DNA of 64,000 bases from an uncultured Collinsella sp. (GTDB taxonomy: Bacteria > Actinomycetota > Coriobacteriia > Coriobacteriales > Coriobacteriaceae), in assembly GCA_902490305.1 (NCBI GenBank), contig CABUDI010000009.1, positions 1 to 64,000 on the forward strand. The letters are read 5' to 3'. The notes beneath the pieces were generated by a model. It ran no database searches. It had not been told where the DNA came from and saw only the letters and a program-made list of their open reading frames with translations. The translations under genes and the position numbers were made by a program. Below are positions 51,676 to 60,860 of this stretch, in pieces; position 1 is the first letter of the stretch, and the number at the start of each line of letters is the position of its first letter.

Positions 51676-52467
51676 ATGGCATCAACTTCAGACCTTTCCC
51701 CGGCCGAACGTCAGCGATTTATCATGAACTGGCTGGCCGAAAAGCCAAATATCTCGGTATCCGACATCGTTCGCCGCTTTTCGGTTTCGGAAGTTACCGC
51801 GCGACACGACCTCGTCTCGCTGGAATCGGAAGGCAAATTGCGTCGCGTACGTGGCGGAGCGGTATCGCTTTCTCGTTCCAATGCCATTTCGTATCCCGAA
51901 GAGCGCATCAATGTCCAAGTCGAGGCCAAGGAGGCAATCGCCGCGACCGCAGCAACTCTTGTTGACGATAGCGACGTTCTGGTGATCGACATCGGCACCA
52001 CGGCCTTTTACTTCACTAAGGCCCTCATGGACAAACGCGATATCACCATCATCACCGGCGATCTTGCTATCGCAAACTATGCCAGCTTTAATCTGCCCAA
52101 TGCTTCGGTAGTGCTGTTAGGCGGCTCCGTGCGAAAGGGTCACCTTTATCTCGCGGGCGCGCTAACGCTCGACTGCATGAGCAAGCTTCATGCCGACAAG
52201 GCATTTGTCAGCGCGGACGGATTCCATCCCGACCACGGCTTTACCGTCGAGCATGACTTCTCGGCCATGATCAAGAGCATGTATCTGACCAACTCAAACC
52301 AGGGCTATATGATGGTTGACCAGGGAAAGTTCAACAAGACCAGTTTTTATCAGTCCGCGCAGATCGATGACCTCGATGGCATCATCGTTGATGGAGACAA
52401 TGAGGGCATCATGACGGCGGCCATCGAAAGCAGCCGCAGTCATCCCAAGCTCTATTTTGCAAAATAA
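51676..52467 (+). CDS. DeoR family transcriptional regulator
   Basis: A 263-aa regulator with an N-terminal DeoR helix-turn-helix (ISVSDIVRRFSVSEVTARHD) and a C-terminal sugar-phosphate-sensing domain (VIDIGTTAFYFTKAL, LLGGSVRKGHLYLAG, SADGF). The ATG at 51676 follows AAAAGGAGCG; the frame stays open far upstream only because it runs antisense through the aldolase gene. Divergent to the aldolase-PTS operon, which it most likely represses until a phosphorylated sugar accumulates. Confidence 0.93.
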   Translation: MASTSDLSPAERQRFIMNWLAEKPNISVSDIVRRFSVSEVTARHDLVSLESEGKLRRVRGGAVSLSRSNAISYPEERINVQVEAKEAIAATAATLVDDSDVLVIDIGTTAFYFTKALMDKRDITIITGDLAIANYASFNLPNASVVLLGGSVRKGHLYLAGALTLDCMSKLHADKAFVSADGFHPDHGFTVEHDFSAMIKSMYLTNSNQGYMMVDQGKFNKTSFYQSAQIDDLDGIIVDGDNEGIMTAAIESSRSHPKLYFAK

Positions 52468-52470
52468 CTC

Positions 52471-52511
52471 AAATGGCCGGTTCGCCCACATCGAGGGCGA
52501 ACCGGCCATTT
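52471..52511. terminator. bidirectional terminator between DeoR and HAD genes
   Basis: AAATGGCCGGTTCGCCC and GGGCGAACCGGCCATTT are perfect 17-bp arms around a 7-nt loop, 3 nt after the deoR stop and 1 nt from the HAD stop. Confidence 0.85.
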
Positions 52512-52512
52512 A

Positions 52513-53340
52513 TTAAATCAAGCCGAAGTGGCGCATCGCCGTAACCGTGCCGTCGTGTGCGACGTCGTCGGTTACGTAGTCGGCGACTGCCTTGACCTCG
52601 GGCATGGCGTTGCCCATGGCTACAGCCGTCTCGACGGCGGCGAGCATGCCCAGGTCGTTGCCCGAATCGCCAAAGCCAAAGGTGCGCGCGTTGCCGGTGC
52701 GGCCCAGATACTCCAGCGCTCGTGCCACGCCCAAGCCCTTGTCGATGCCTTTGGGGCTCAGCTCGCGATTCTGGCCACCGGTGTTGCACAGCTCAAACTC
52801 GCGATCGATAAAGCCATCATCGTTGGCTACGCGAGCCAGGTCGCACGCGTTAATGCACACCTTGCCTACGCGCAAGCGGCCACCGACGCGCATCTGGTCA
52901 ACGCCGTGCACCACGCCGGCGCCTAGCAGAAATGACTGTTCGACACCAACTGGCTCAAGTGAATAGGTGACACCGTTCGTCTCGAACAACGCCTCGCCGC
53001 CCGCCACAGTAATACGACGCGCGAGCTCCGCGATAACGTCCTCGTCAAAGCAGTCCTCATGCACCACGCGGCCCTCGACCTCGAGCGTCGCCCCCGCCAT
53101 GGCAACGATACCCGCCGGGTTCAGCGCACGCAGGCCATCGGCAATCAGCCACAAGGGGCGACCCGTACAGATAAATGCCCGGTGACCCGCATTGCGCAGT
53201 CGACCAAATGCATCGACAACAGCCTTCGACGGATGGACTGCATTGAAGTCCTTGTCGGTCATATCGTCGGGATCGAACGACGTCAGCGTGCCGTCCACGT
53301 CAAAAAAGAGCACAGCGGATTCGGAGCACGCATCAATCAT
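52513..53340 (-). CDS. HAD superfamily (Cof-type, IIB) phosphatase
   Basis: A 275-aa hydrolase of the Cof/YbjI class acting on small phosphorylated metabolites. Motif I DVDGTLTSFD carries both catalytic Asp; motif II Thr lies in ICTGRP; Lys in SPKGIDKG and motif IV GDSGNDLGML follow. The IIB cap lies between motifs II and III. The ATG at 53340 has AAAGGA upstream. Substrate unknown; neighbouring sugar genes suggest a sugar phosphate but there is no shared operon. Confidence 0.9.
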   Translation of the reverse strand: MIDACSESAVLFFDVDGTLTSFDPDDMTDKDFNAVHPSKAVVDAFGRLRNAGHRAFICTGRPLWLIADGLRALNPAGIVAMAGATLEVEGRVVHEDCFDEDVIAELARRITVAGGEALFETNGVTYSLEPVGVEQSFLLGAGVVHGVDQMRVGGRLRVGKVCINACDLARVANDDGFIDREFELCNTGGQNRELSPKGIDKGLGVARALEYLGRTGNARTFGFGDSGNDLGMLAAVETAVAMGNAMPEVKAVADYVTDDVAHDGTVTAMRHFGLI

Positions 53341-53415
53341 ATGGGTTCCTTTCGAGGATAAGGGCAAACGAAGCATCCATCATATAATGGAGCGACGCAA
53401 CCAGAGAGGTCACCC

Positions 53416-55986
53416 ATGGAATTTTACGCAAGCTGCCCCGAGGGCTTTGAGTCCGCACTCGCCGATGAGCTTAAACGCCTCGGGCTTTCGCATGTCCGCC
53501 GCCTGAAGGGCCGCGCTACGTTTGAGGGCGAGCTCGAAGAAGGCTACCGCGCCTGTCTGTGGTCGCGCCTGGCCAGCCGCGTGTTTGTGGTGCTTGGGCG
53601 CTTTGAGGCGCAGGATGCCGACGAGCTGTACGACAGCGTTTACGACATCGCCTGGGAGACCATCATCCGCCCCGGCGCCACCATCGCCATCACCGCCCGC
53701 GGCGTGACCGAGCAGCTGCGCAACACGCGCTTCTCGGCCCTGCGCGCCAAGGACGCGCTGTGCGACCGTCTGGCCGAGACCACGGGCCGTCGCGCCGATG
53801 TCGATGCCGCCGACCCCGATGTTCACCTACTGCTTTCGCTGCGCCAGCGCCGCGCGAGCATAAGCCTAGACCTTTCGGGCGACCCGCTGTTCAAACGCCT
53901 GCCGCCCGCAGCGACCCGCGCCGGCGAGGGCGCGCACGTGCTGCGCCCCGACTACGCCGCCCTGGTGCTGGCGCAGGTCGGCTGGACCGCGCTATGCGAG
54001 CGCGAGCTGACGGCCGACGATTACGCAAATGAAGCCCTTCCCACGCTGATCGATGCCTCGTGCGCCGGCGGCGGCCTGCTGCTGGAAGCCGTGAACATTC
54101 TGACCGACCGCGCCCCGGGCGCCGCACGCGAGCGCTGGGGCTTTGAGGGCTGGCAGCTGCACAACGCCGCTCTGTGGGAGCAGCTGCTTGCCGAGGCGCG
54201 CGAGCGCGAGGCGGCAGCGCGCGAACGCCAGGCGCGCATCGTGGCCGCAGACATCGACCCCGCCGCTCGCAAGACCGCCGAGCGCATGGTCAAGAGCGCC
54301 GGCTACAAGCGTTTTGTCGACTTTTGTGCCGCCAAGCCCGCCACCGTGCTGGACCATGCGGGCGCCGTCGCCGGTGCCGCCGTGGCCGCGGACACCACCG
54401 AGACGCCGCTTTCGCTCATGCACGACGCCATGACGCTGGTCGGCGAGCTGCGCCGCGCGCCCGAGCTCGCTTCGGCACCGGTCGCCGCGCTCACCCGCGA
54501 TGGCCTTATGGCCCGCGCGCTCCACGCCGAGCCCGCGCGCTCCATCGCCGTCATGCCCAACAACGAAGAGGCGACCGTCGAAGTCTGGCCTTCGCTCGAC
54601 CACGCCGCCGCAGCGTTTGAGGCTGCGGCCAGCGCAAACGCCGAGGGCGAGACCGCGGACGCCGACGACGTCATCAGCGACGAAGCCGCCGACACCTTCA
54701 TGCCCGAACCTACCGCCACGCTCGACCTGGGTGACGGCAAGCCGCTGCCCGTGCTCATCCCCGAGTCCGAGCAGTTCGCCAACCGTCTGCGCAAGAACGC
54801 TCGCCTGCGTCGCAAGTGGGCAAAGCGCGAGGGCGTGAGCTGCTACCGCGTCTACGATGCCGACCTGCCCGATTACTCTGCCGCCATCGATCTGTACGAG
54901 GGTTGCCCGCAGACGCCGGGCCGCTGGCTCGTCATTGCCGAATACGCCGCGCCCAAGACCATCGACCCCGCACTGGCCCAGGTCCGTATGCTCGATATTC
55001 TGGCCATCGCGCCGCGTATCCTGGATGTTCCGGCCGAGCACGTGCACGCCAAGGCCCGCATGCGTTCGCGCGGCGGCTCGCAGTACGGCAAGCAGGGCGC
55101 CGGCAAGGGCGCATCGGGTGAGCGCGCCAACATCGCGCGCCGTCGCCTGCCGCTCATCGAAGAGGGCGGCCTCACCTTTGCCGTCAACTTTGACGACTAC
55201 CTGGACGTCGGCATCTTCTTGGACCACCGCGTCACCCGCAACCTGGTGCGCGAGCACGCCAAGCAGGCGCGCCGTTTCCTCAACCTGTTCGCCTACACCG
55301 GCACTGCCACCTGCTACGCAGCCGACGGCGGCGTCGAGGAGACCGTGACGGTCGACCTCTCGAACACCTACCTGGACTGGGCCGAGCGCAACATGCGCCA
55401 GAACGGCTTTGTGGGACCGCAGCATCATTTTGTGCGCGACGACGTGCTCGCCTGGATTCGTGACCAGCGCCAGACGCGCAACCGCTGGGACCTGATCTTT
55501 GTCGACCCGCCCACGTTTTCGAACTCGTCCAAGATGGGCCGTCGCACCTGGGATGTCCAGCGCGATCACGTTGAGCTGTTGGCCGGCGTGTCGCGCCTAC
55601 TCACGCAGGGCGGCCATGCCATCTTTAGCTGTAACCTGCGTGGCTTCCGTCCCGAGACGCGCAAGCTCGCGCGTGCGGGCGTGGTGCTGCAGGACATTAC
55701 GGCGCAGACCATCCCCGAGGACTTCGCGCGCAACCAGAAGGTGCACCACTGCTATATCGTGCGCCGCCTGCCCATCGAGGACGCCATGGCCGAGGTCGGC
55801 TTTAGTGCCGAGGAGATTGCCGAGCGCGTCGAGGAGCTGCGCAGCCCCGAGACCCGCAAGCCCCGCGCGGCAGCGCCCCGTTCGATGCCCACCGGCGACG
55901 ACAGGCCGCACGCCACCGGCAAACCCTCCCCCGCCGGCAAACCAAAAAAGAAGAAGTTCTACGCCAGCAAACCAAAGGGCAAATAA
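53416..55986 (+). CDS. RlmKL-like bifunctional 23S rRNA methyltransferase, first catalytic domain degenerate
   Basis: An 856-aa homologue of E. coli RlmKL (702 aa). Order: THUMP domain (about 1-160), RlmL-type domain (about 170-470), RlmK-type domain (about 480-800) and a basic Lys-rich tail. In the RlmL half the SAM loop DPMCGSGT becomes DASCAGGG (residues 213-220) and the catalytic NPPYGER is missing, though FTDRAPG- and WGFEGW-type segments remain. The RlmK half is intact: NLFAYTGTATCYAADGG and DPPTFSNSSKMG. Expected activity is m7G2069 only; loss of m2G2445 activity is inferred. Confidence 0.85.
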   Translation: MEFYASCPEGFESALADELKRLGLSHVRRLKGRATFEGELEEGYRACLWSRLASRVFVVLGRFEAQDADELYDSVYDIAWETIIRPGATIAITARGVTEQLRNTRFSALRAKDALCDRLAETTGRRADVDAADPDVHLLLSLRQRRASISLDLSGDPLFKRLPPAATRAGEGAHVLRPDYAALVLAQVGWTALCERELTADDYANEALPTLIDASCAGGGLLLEAVNILTDRAPGAARERWGFEGWQLHNAALWEQLLAEAREREAAARERQARIVAADIDPAARKTAERMVKSAGYKRFVDFCAAKPATVLDHAGAVAGAAVAADTTETPLSLMHDAMTLVGELRRAPELASAPVAALTRDGLMARALHAEPARSIAVMPNNEEATVEVWPSLDHAAAAFEAAASANAEGETADADDVISDEAADTFMPEPTATLDLGDGKPLPVLIPESEQFANRLRKNARLRRKWAKREGVSCYRVYDADLPDYSAAIDLYEGCPQTPGRWLVIAEYAAPKTIDPALAQVRMLDILAIAPRILDVPAEHVHAKARMRSRGGSQYGKQGAGKGASGERANIARRRLPLIEEGGLTFAVNFDDYLDVGIFLDHRVTRNLVREHAKQARRFLNLFAYTGTATCYAADGGVEETVTVDLSNTYLDWAERNMRQNGFVGPQHHFVRDDVLAWIRDQRQTRNRWDLIFVDPPTFSNSSKMGRRTWDVQRDHVELLAGVSRLLTQGGHAIFSCNLRGFRPETRKLARAGVVLQDITAQTIPEDFARNQKVHHCYIVRRLPIEDAMAEVGFSAEEIAERVEELRSPETRKPRAAAPRSMPTGDDRPHATGKPSPAGKPKKKKFYASKPKGK

Positions 55987-55989
55987 CAA

Positions 55990-56056
55990 AGTTGCGGTGG
56001 AATACGGACTGTTTTGCCTGGAATTAGGCAGATTTAGACCGTATTTCACCGCAACT
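55990..56056. repeat. inverted repeat between rlmKL-like and response regulator genes
   Basis: AGTTGCGGTGGAATACGG (55990-56007) pairs with 56039-56056 with one wobble. The loop contains TGCCT/AGGCA arms, so a branched structure is possible. It lies between two converging genes; no clear T-run. Confidence 0.7.
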
Positions 56057-56080
56057 CATATTGGGATGGTGGTTGGCGAT

Positions 56081-56794
56081 TTAGCCTTGGGTGACCAGGC
56101 GATAGCCGATACCCACGTGCGTCTGGATATAGCGCGGATGCGCGGGGTCGGACTCAATCTTCTTGCGCAGCGTGCCCATAAAGACGCGCAGGCTCGCCAG
56201 GTCGCTCTTAGTTGCCGTGCCCCAAATCTCGTGCAGGATAAACTGGTGCGTCAGCACCTTGTCGGCGTTGTGTGCCAACAGGCACAGGAGCTTATACTCG
56301 ATCGGCGTCAGATGCAGTTCCTCGCCATCCATCGTGGCGATGCCGGCATCAAAATCGATATGCAGCTCACCGGTATCGAACGAGCCCTCGGAGGCAACAC
56401 CGCCCGTTTGCGCATACGAAAGGCGCCTGAGCGTCGTGCGAATACGCGCGAGCAGCTCCTCGACCGAAAACGGCTTGGTCAGGTAGTCGTCGGCACCGGC
56501 ATCGAGCGCGCGGATTTTGTCCGCATCCTCGCTGCGCGCCGAGACCACAATAATCGGCATACCCGACCATGCGCGCACCGATTCCACCACCTTGACGCCG
56601 TCCATATCGGGCAGGCCCAGATCGAGCAGCACAATACTCGGTGCCTGCGATGAGGCGGCGGCGATGGCGGCATGGGCGGTCTCCACGGCCATATGGCGCA
56701 AGCCGTGCGCCTCGAGCGCGGCAACGATAAGGTTGCGAACGGCGGGGTCGTCCTCAACGACCAAAATGAGCGGTTTTACGGCAGAGTTCGGCAC
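56081..56794 (-). CDS. OmpR-family response regulator, KdpE-like
   Basis: A 237-aa response regulator. The receiver domain has acidic pocket VVEDDP, phospho-acceptor Asp in LLDLGLPDMDG, Thr/Ser in VVSARS and Lys in LTKPF; the C-terminal winged helix ends with YIQTHVGIGYRL, as in KdpE. The start is GTG 56794, with the AAGGAG ribosome site formed by the last codons of the sensor gene; an upstream ATG lies inside that gene. Paired with a KdpD-like sensor and next to kup. Confidence 0.92.
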   Translation of the reverse strand: MPNSAVKPLILVVEDDPAVRNLIVAALEAHGLRHMAVETAHAAIAAASSQAPSIVLLDLGLPDMDGVKVVESVRAWSGMPIIVVSARSEDADKIRALDAGADDYLTKPFSVEELLARIRTTLRRLSYAQTGGVASEGSFDTGELHIDFDAGIATMDGEELHLTPIEYKLLCLLAHNADKVLTHQFILHEIWGTATKSDLASLRVFMGTLRKKIESDPAHPRYIQTHVGIGYRLVTQG

Positions 56795-56798
56795 GGCG

Positions 56799-58424
56799 CT
56801 ACTCCTTATCAAACGAAACATCGGCGACGGGAAGCTCAATCGTAAAGACCGAGCCGTGCGGGTCCGCCGCGGCAACCTCTATGCTACCGCCATGCGCCAG
56901 CGCAATGGAGCGGCAGAGCGAAAGTCCCAGGCCCACGCTGCGGTGGCTGTCGGCCAAACCGTGGTTGGCGGTATAGAACGACTCAAAGATCCGCTCGCGG
57001 TCCTCGAGCGCAATGCCCGGACCATCATCGGCCACCGAGCACGCCACGCGTCCATCGTCGACGCCAATCGAAATCACGATATGCGAGCCTGCGGGCGTAT
57101 AGGTGACGGCGTTGTTCACCAGGTTGACCACCAGCTGCACCATCAGGCGCGCGTCGACATTAACGAGCGCCGGCTCATCGCACGCCACCACCTTAAGGTC
57201 GTGCTCGCGCACGGCCGGACTTACATGGCGCAGTGCCTCCTCGACGATATCGTCCATAAGCTCGAGCGTAGTCGACAGATGCATGCCACCGCCCTCGAGC
57301 TTGGTGATGGCAAGCAGGTTCTCGACGGTAGCGTTGAGCCATTGCGCATCCGAGCGAATGGATAGAAGCAGGCCGCGGCGCGTCTGGGCATCGAGCACGG
57401 CGGTGCCGGTCGAGCCCTGGTCGAGCAGTACGTCGGCATTACCCGAAATACTAGTGAGCGGCGTGCGCAGATCGTGCGAGATGGAGCGCAGCAGGTTGGC
57501 GCGCAGCTGTTCGTTTTTGGCGAGTACCGCCGCCTCCTCGCGGGCCTCCATGGCGCGAGCGCGATCGAGTGCCAGCTCGCCTTCGCTCACGATGGCATCG
57601 GCAAGCGTCCGTTCCTCGTGCGTCAGCACGTCGGGCTCGGCAACGATAGCCAGCACGCCCACCACCGTGGCGGGGTCGCCCGAGCGCACGAAGCCGTCGC
57701 CTGTGCGAACCGTCAGGTAGATGCCATAAAACGCCGAGCCGCCAAACGTGGCGTCGAGCGGCGTTCCCACATAGGCGGACGCCGAGAGCCGCGGCGGCAT
57801 CTGCGGCGCCAGCTCGTGCACCGGCGCCGCATCGCCCACGGCCGTGTACGTCGCACGCGGCAGCAGGTCATCGCCCTCGGCGTCGGCGCTGTACCACACA
57901 ACCGGACAGCCCGAAAGACGCGCCAGCTGCGTGGCCATGGCGTGAACGATCTGATGCTGATCGGCGCACCGCTGCAGCATGCGGTTGGTCTCGAGCACCA
58001 TATGCGTGCGGCGGTCGCTGGCGGCAGCCTGTGCCAAGGCGCGGCGCAGGGCCAACGCAATCGAGCTCGACACAAGCGAAACCACGAACATGATGAAGAA
58101 CATGCCGGGATAGCCGCGGTCGATAAGCGACAGCGAGTAGCGCGGGTCGACAAACAAAAAGTTGTAGAGCGCCACGGCGGCAGCCGAGCTCAGCAAGCAA
58201 TACAGGCGACTCCAGGTAAAGAATGCGCACAGCTGAACGGCGAACACATAGACGATCATGATGCTCGGCGCGAGACCCGGATGGTCGAGCAGCGCGCCCA
58301 CAATCGTCGCCGCGACCAGCAGCCCCACCGATACGCAGGCGTCATACAGAGGAGTGCGGCGCGTCAGCGTTGTGCGCCGCCACCAAAAGCTATCAGCAAT
58401 ATCGCCGTCCGTACGGACGTCCAT
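56799..58424 (-). CDS. KdpD-like sensor histidine kinase lacking the N-terminal KdpD domain
   Basis: A 541-aa kinase equivalent to the C-terminal part of KdpD (894 aa in E. coli). It has the four-helix DUF4118 membrane module (about residues 28-125), a GAF-like domain, HisKA with the phospho-acceptor ISHDLRTPLTSI, and an HATPase domain (NLVNNAVTYTP, VADDGPGI, GLGLSL). The cytoplasmic KdpD and universal-stress-like domains that precede the membrane part in full-length KdpD are absent. It is 4 nt upstream of the response regulator, translationally linked. Likely senses K+ or turgor, but no kdpFABC is present in the window. Confidence 0.9.
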   Translation of the reverse strand: MDVRTDGDIADSFWWRRTTLTRRTPLYDACVSVGLLVAATIVGALLDHPGLAPSIMIVYVFAVQLCAFFTWSRLYCLLSSAAAVALYNFLFVDPRYSLSLIDRGYPGMFFIMFVVSLVSSSIALALRRALAQAAASDRRTHMVLETNRMLQRCADQHQIVHAMATQLARLSGCPVVWYSADAEGDDLLPRATYTAVGDAAPVHELAPQMPPRLSASAYVGTPLDATFGGSAFYGIYLTVRTGDGFVRSGDPATVVGVLAIVAEPDVLTHEERTLADAIVSEGELALDRARAMEAREEAAVLAKNEQLRANLLRSISHDLRTPLTSISGNADVLLDQGSTGTAVLDAQTRRGLLLSIRSDAQWLNATVENLLAITKLEGGGMHLSTTLELMDDIVEEALRHVSPAVREHDLKVVACDEPALVNVDARLMVQLVVNLVNNAVTYTPAGSHIVISIGVDDGRVACSVADDGPGIALEDRERIFESFYTANHGLADSHRSVGLGLSLCRSIALAHGGSIEVAAADPHGSVFTIELPVADVSFDKE

Positions 58425-58452
58425 CAGTGCCCCGCCCCTCTCTCAAAAACAA

Positions 58453-58507
58453 AAACCACCACAAAGGGACAGGCACCTTTGTGGTGGTTTCCCTTGTGGT
58501 GGTTCCA
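58453..58507. repeat. palindrome of the ACAAAGGGAC type with extra half copy
   Basis: AAACCACCACAAAGGG pairs with CCTTTGTGGTGGTTT (58453-58490), and CCCTTGTGGTGGTT follows as a partial second copy. It lies between the kdpD-like gene and the small membrane protein gene. Confidence 0.7.
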
Positions 58508-58535
58508 AGTGTAAAGCCTTTGCAGCCTGCGGTCG

Positions 58536-58730
58536 CTAGACAAACAGCACGTGCGCGAGCAGGGCACACACGCACACCGCTCCAAATACCAGCGCCACGA
58601 TCGAGATCACGCGGTCGGCCATGTCCATGTTGGCACGATTCGTAAAGAACCGATCTTCGGCGGCGTCGACACGCGCCTCACGCACCATTTCGACCACCGC
58701 CTCGCGGCCATCGAGCGCCTTTGTATCCAT
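58536..58730 (-). CDS. small single-pass membrane protein next to kup
   Basis: A 64-aa protein with a charged, helical N-terminal half (REAVVEMVREARVDAAEDRF) and one C-terminal membrane helix (VISIVALVFGAVCVCALLAH). It lies 61 nt downstream of kup on the same strand. The ATG at 58730 has GGGGAGG 5 nt upstream and is preferred over an ATG at 58760. No family recognised. Position suggests a small partner or modulator of the transporter, which is inference. Confidence 0.65.
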   Translation of the reverse strand: MDTKALDGREAVVEMVREARVDAAEDRFFTNRANMDMADRVISIVALVFGAVCVCALLAHVLFV

Positions 58731-58791
58731 GTTTGCCTCCCCGGCCTCAATCTTGTCCATCGAAAACCAACTCCATGCAGCCTGTCGACGC

Positions 58792-60819
58792 CTACGGCCG
58801 CTCGTTGGGGGCCAGGCGCTGCATCTTGTTCACGGCCTTGAACTTGGTGAACAGCGGCACGTACTCAAAGCTCACGTTGGAGTTCTCCAGGCCGTACCAG
58901 CGCGCGGGCGTGCCGGCGGCGCGGCGGATGATGTACTTGAGCGTGATGGCCGTGCGCTCGCTGGGCTCCACGTCGCTCTCGGGCGCCAGCAGCTTGCGGA
59001 TCATGACGAACTTGAACGTACCGATGTTGCCCGGATCCTTGTAGACCGAGTAGTCGTGCTTTTGCGCGGGCAGCTCGCCGGTGGCGGCAAGGTCCTGAAC
59101 GACCTGGCGCAGGTAGGCATTGACGCGCTGGTTGACCTTATAGCCCAGGTACAGATGCACGCGGAAGACGTAGTCGGTGTCGAATGTCTCAACCGAGTAG
59201 GCAAACGTATACGGCTCGTCCATGGTCTCGACGTTGACGAACCACCAGGCGCGGGCACGCTTGGGATGCTTGTCCAGGATCGAGTAGACAATGTCGCGGT
59301 CGATGTAGTCGGTATGGGTGTCCTTGGTCAGGTACACGATGTTGTCGCTCATGCGCTCGTAGCGATCGTCGTCGCGCAGGCGCTTGAGCTGCGGCAGGTA
59401 GCTACGCAGCGGCAGCAGCGTAAACTGGCGCTGCTCGACCGCCGTGCCGTTGTACCAGCACACCATGACGCCCATGATGAGTGCAGCCATGAGGATGGTG
59501 AAGTAGCCGCCGTGGAAGAACTTGGTGAGCGAGCTCACGAAGAAGAAGCCTTCGAGCAAAAGGAAGAAGGCCGCGAAGATCCACGGAGCAACCTTGAGCT
59601 TGCGCTCCTCGTGCAGGTAGAAGAAGAGCAGCAGCGTGGTGCACATCATAGTCAGCGTAATGGCAAGGCCGTAGGCGGCTTCCATATGCGCCGAGTTCTG
59701 GAACAGCAGCACCACGATGACGCAGCCCACGAGCATGACGTTGTTGACCATGGGGATGTAGAGCTGGCCCTTGGTCTCGGCAGGGTAGAAGACCTGCATG
59801 TGCGGCATAAGGTCCAGGCGGCTGGCCTCGGACACCAGCGAGAATGCGCCGGTGATGAGCGCCTGCGAGGCGATGATGGCCGCGATGGTGGAAAGGCCGA
59901 CGGCAAACGGGCGCAGGCCCGGGGCGAGCATCTGGTAGAACGGGTTGAGGTCGGCAATGCCCATGAGCTCGGGGTTGGCAGCGTTGTTGATAAGCCAAGC
60001 ACCCTGGCCCATATAGGAAAGCAGCAGGCAGCACTTAACGAACGGCCAGGTGGCGTAGATGTTGCCGCGGCCGACGTGGCCCATGTCGGAGTAGAGCGCC
60101 TCGGCACCGGTGGTGGCGAGGAAGCAGCTGCCCAGAATCATGATGCCCGCGTGGTTGTTGGGGCTTAGCAAAAAGGCGATGCCGCGCACCGGGTTGAGGC
60201 ACAGCAGCACGGCGGGGTGCTGGAAGACAAAGAACAGACCCGTGCCGCCCAGGAACAGAAACCACAGCGTCATGATGGGACCAAAGGCGTGACCGATCTT
60301 GGCCGTACCGATGCGCTGTACCAAGAAGAGCGCGATGATGATGGCGAGCGTAATGGCGACGACGCGGCCCTGGTCATCGCCCAGCACGGCATGGACCGCC
60401 GGGATGGTGCGCAGGCCCTCGATGGCCGTGGTAACGGTAACGGCCGGCGTCAGGATGCCGTCGGCGAGCAGCGCGGCGCCACCCAGCATGGCGGGGATGA
60501 TAAGCCACTTGCCGCAGCGCTTGACCAGGCTGTACAGGGCAAAGATGCCGCCCTCACCATGGTTATCGGCGCGCAGCGAGATGAGCACATACTTGATGGT
60601 GGTCAGCAGCGTGACCGTCCACACGACAAGGGAGAGCGCGCCAAGCACGAACTCCTCCGTCACACTTCCGATGCCGCCGTTGCCGGCAACGAGCGCCTTG
60701 GTTACATACATAGGGCTGGTGCCGATATCGCCGTACACCACGCCCAGCGTGACGAGCATCGCCGAGATGCTCACAGGAATCGCAGCGTGCGAGGCTGCCT
60801 CCTTGGCCTTTTGTTCCAT
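58792..60819 (-). CDS. kup: potassium uptake protein Kup
   Basis: A 675-aa K+/H+ symporter of the KUP/HAK/KT family: twelve membrane helices with the hallmark VVYGDIGTSPMYV in the first, TVTTAIEGLRTIP, and a cytosolic C-terminal domain of about 230 residues. The frame begins with TTG at 60837, which is part of the GGGAGG ribosome site; the ATG at 60819 is the start. Neighbouring KdpDE-like genes point to potassium-responsive control. Confidence 0.95.
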   Translation of the reverse strand: MEQKAKEAASHAAIPVSISAMLVTLGVVYGDIGTSPMYVTKALVAGNGGIGSVTEEFVLGALSLVVWTVTLLTTIKYVLISLRADNHGEGGIFALYSLVKRCGKWLIIPAMLGGAALLADGILTPAVTVTTAIEGLRTIPAVHAVLGDDQGRVVAITLAIIIALFLVQRIGTAKIGHAFGPIMTLWFLFLGGTGLFFVFQHPAVLLCLNPVRGIAFLLSPNNHAGIMILGSCFLATTGAEALYSDMGHVGRGNIYATWPFVKCCLLLSYMGQGAWLINNAANPELMGIADLNPFYQMLAPGLRPFAVGLSTIAAIIASQALITGAFSLVSEASRLDLMPHMQVFYPAETKGQLYIPMVNNVMLVGCVIVVLLFQNSAHMEAAYGLAITLTMMCTTLLLFFYLHEERKLKVAPWIFAAFFLLLEGFFFVSSLTKFFHGGYFTILMAALIMGVMVCWYNGTAVEQRQFTLLPLRSYLPQLKRLRDDDRYERMSDNIVYLTKDTHTDYIDRDIVYSILDKHPKRARAWWFVNVETMDEPYTFAYSVETFDTDYVFRVHLYLGYKVNQRVNAYLRQVVQDLAATGELPAQKHDYSVYKDPGNIGTFKFVMIRKLLAPESDVEPSERTAITLKYIIRRAAGTPARWYGLENSNVSFEYVPLFTKFKAVNKMQRLAPNERP

Positions 60820-60854
60820 AAGCCGGTTTCCTCCCAACTTTAATGTTCGAAGGA

Positions 60855-60860
60855 ATTATA
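60855..60860 (-). promoter_or_regulatory. -10 element of kup
   Basis: A perfect TATAAT on the minus strand, with a -35-like TTCAAA about 15 nt upstream. Predicted leader is about 30 nt, too short for a riboswitch. Confidence 0.5.
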
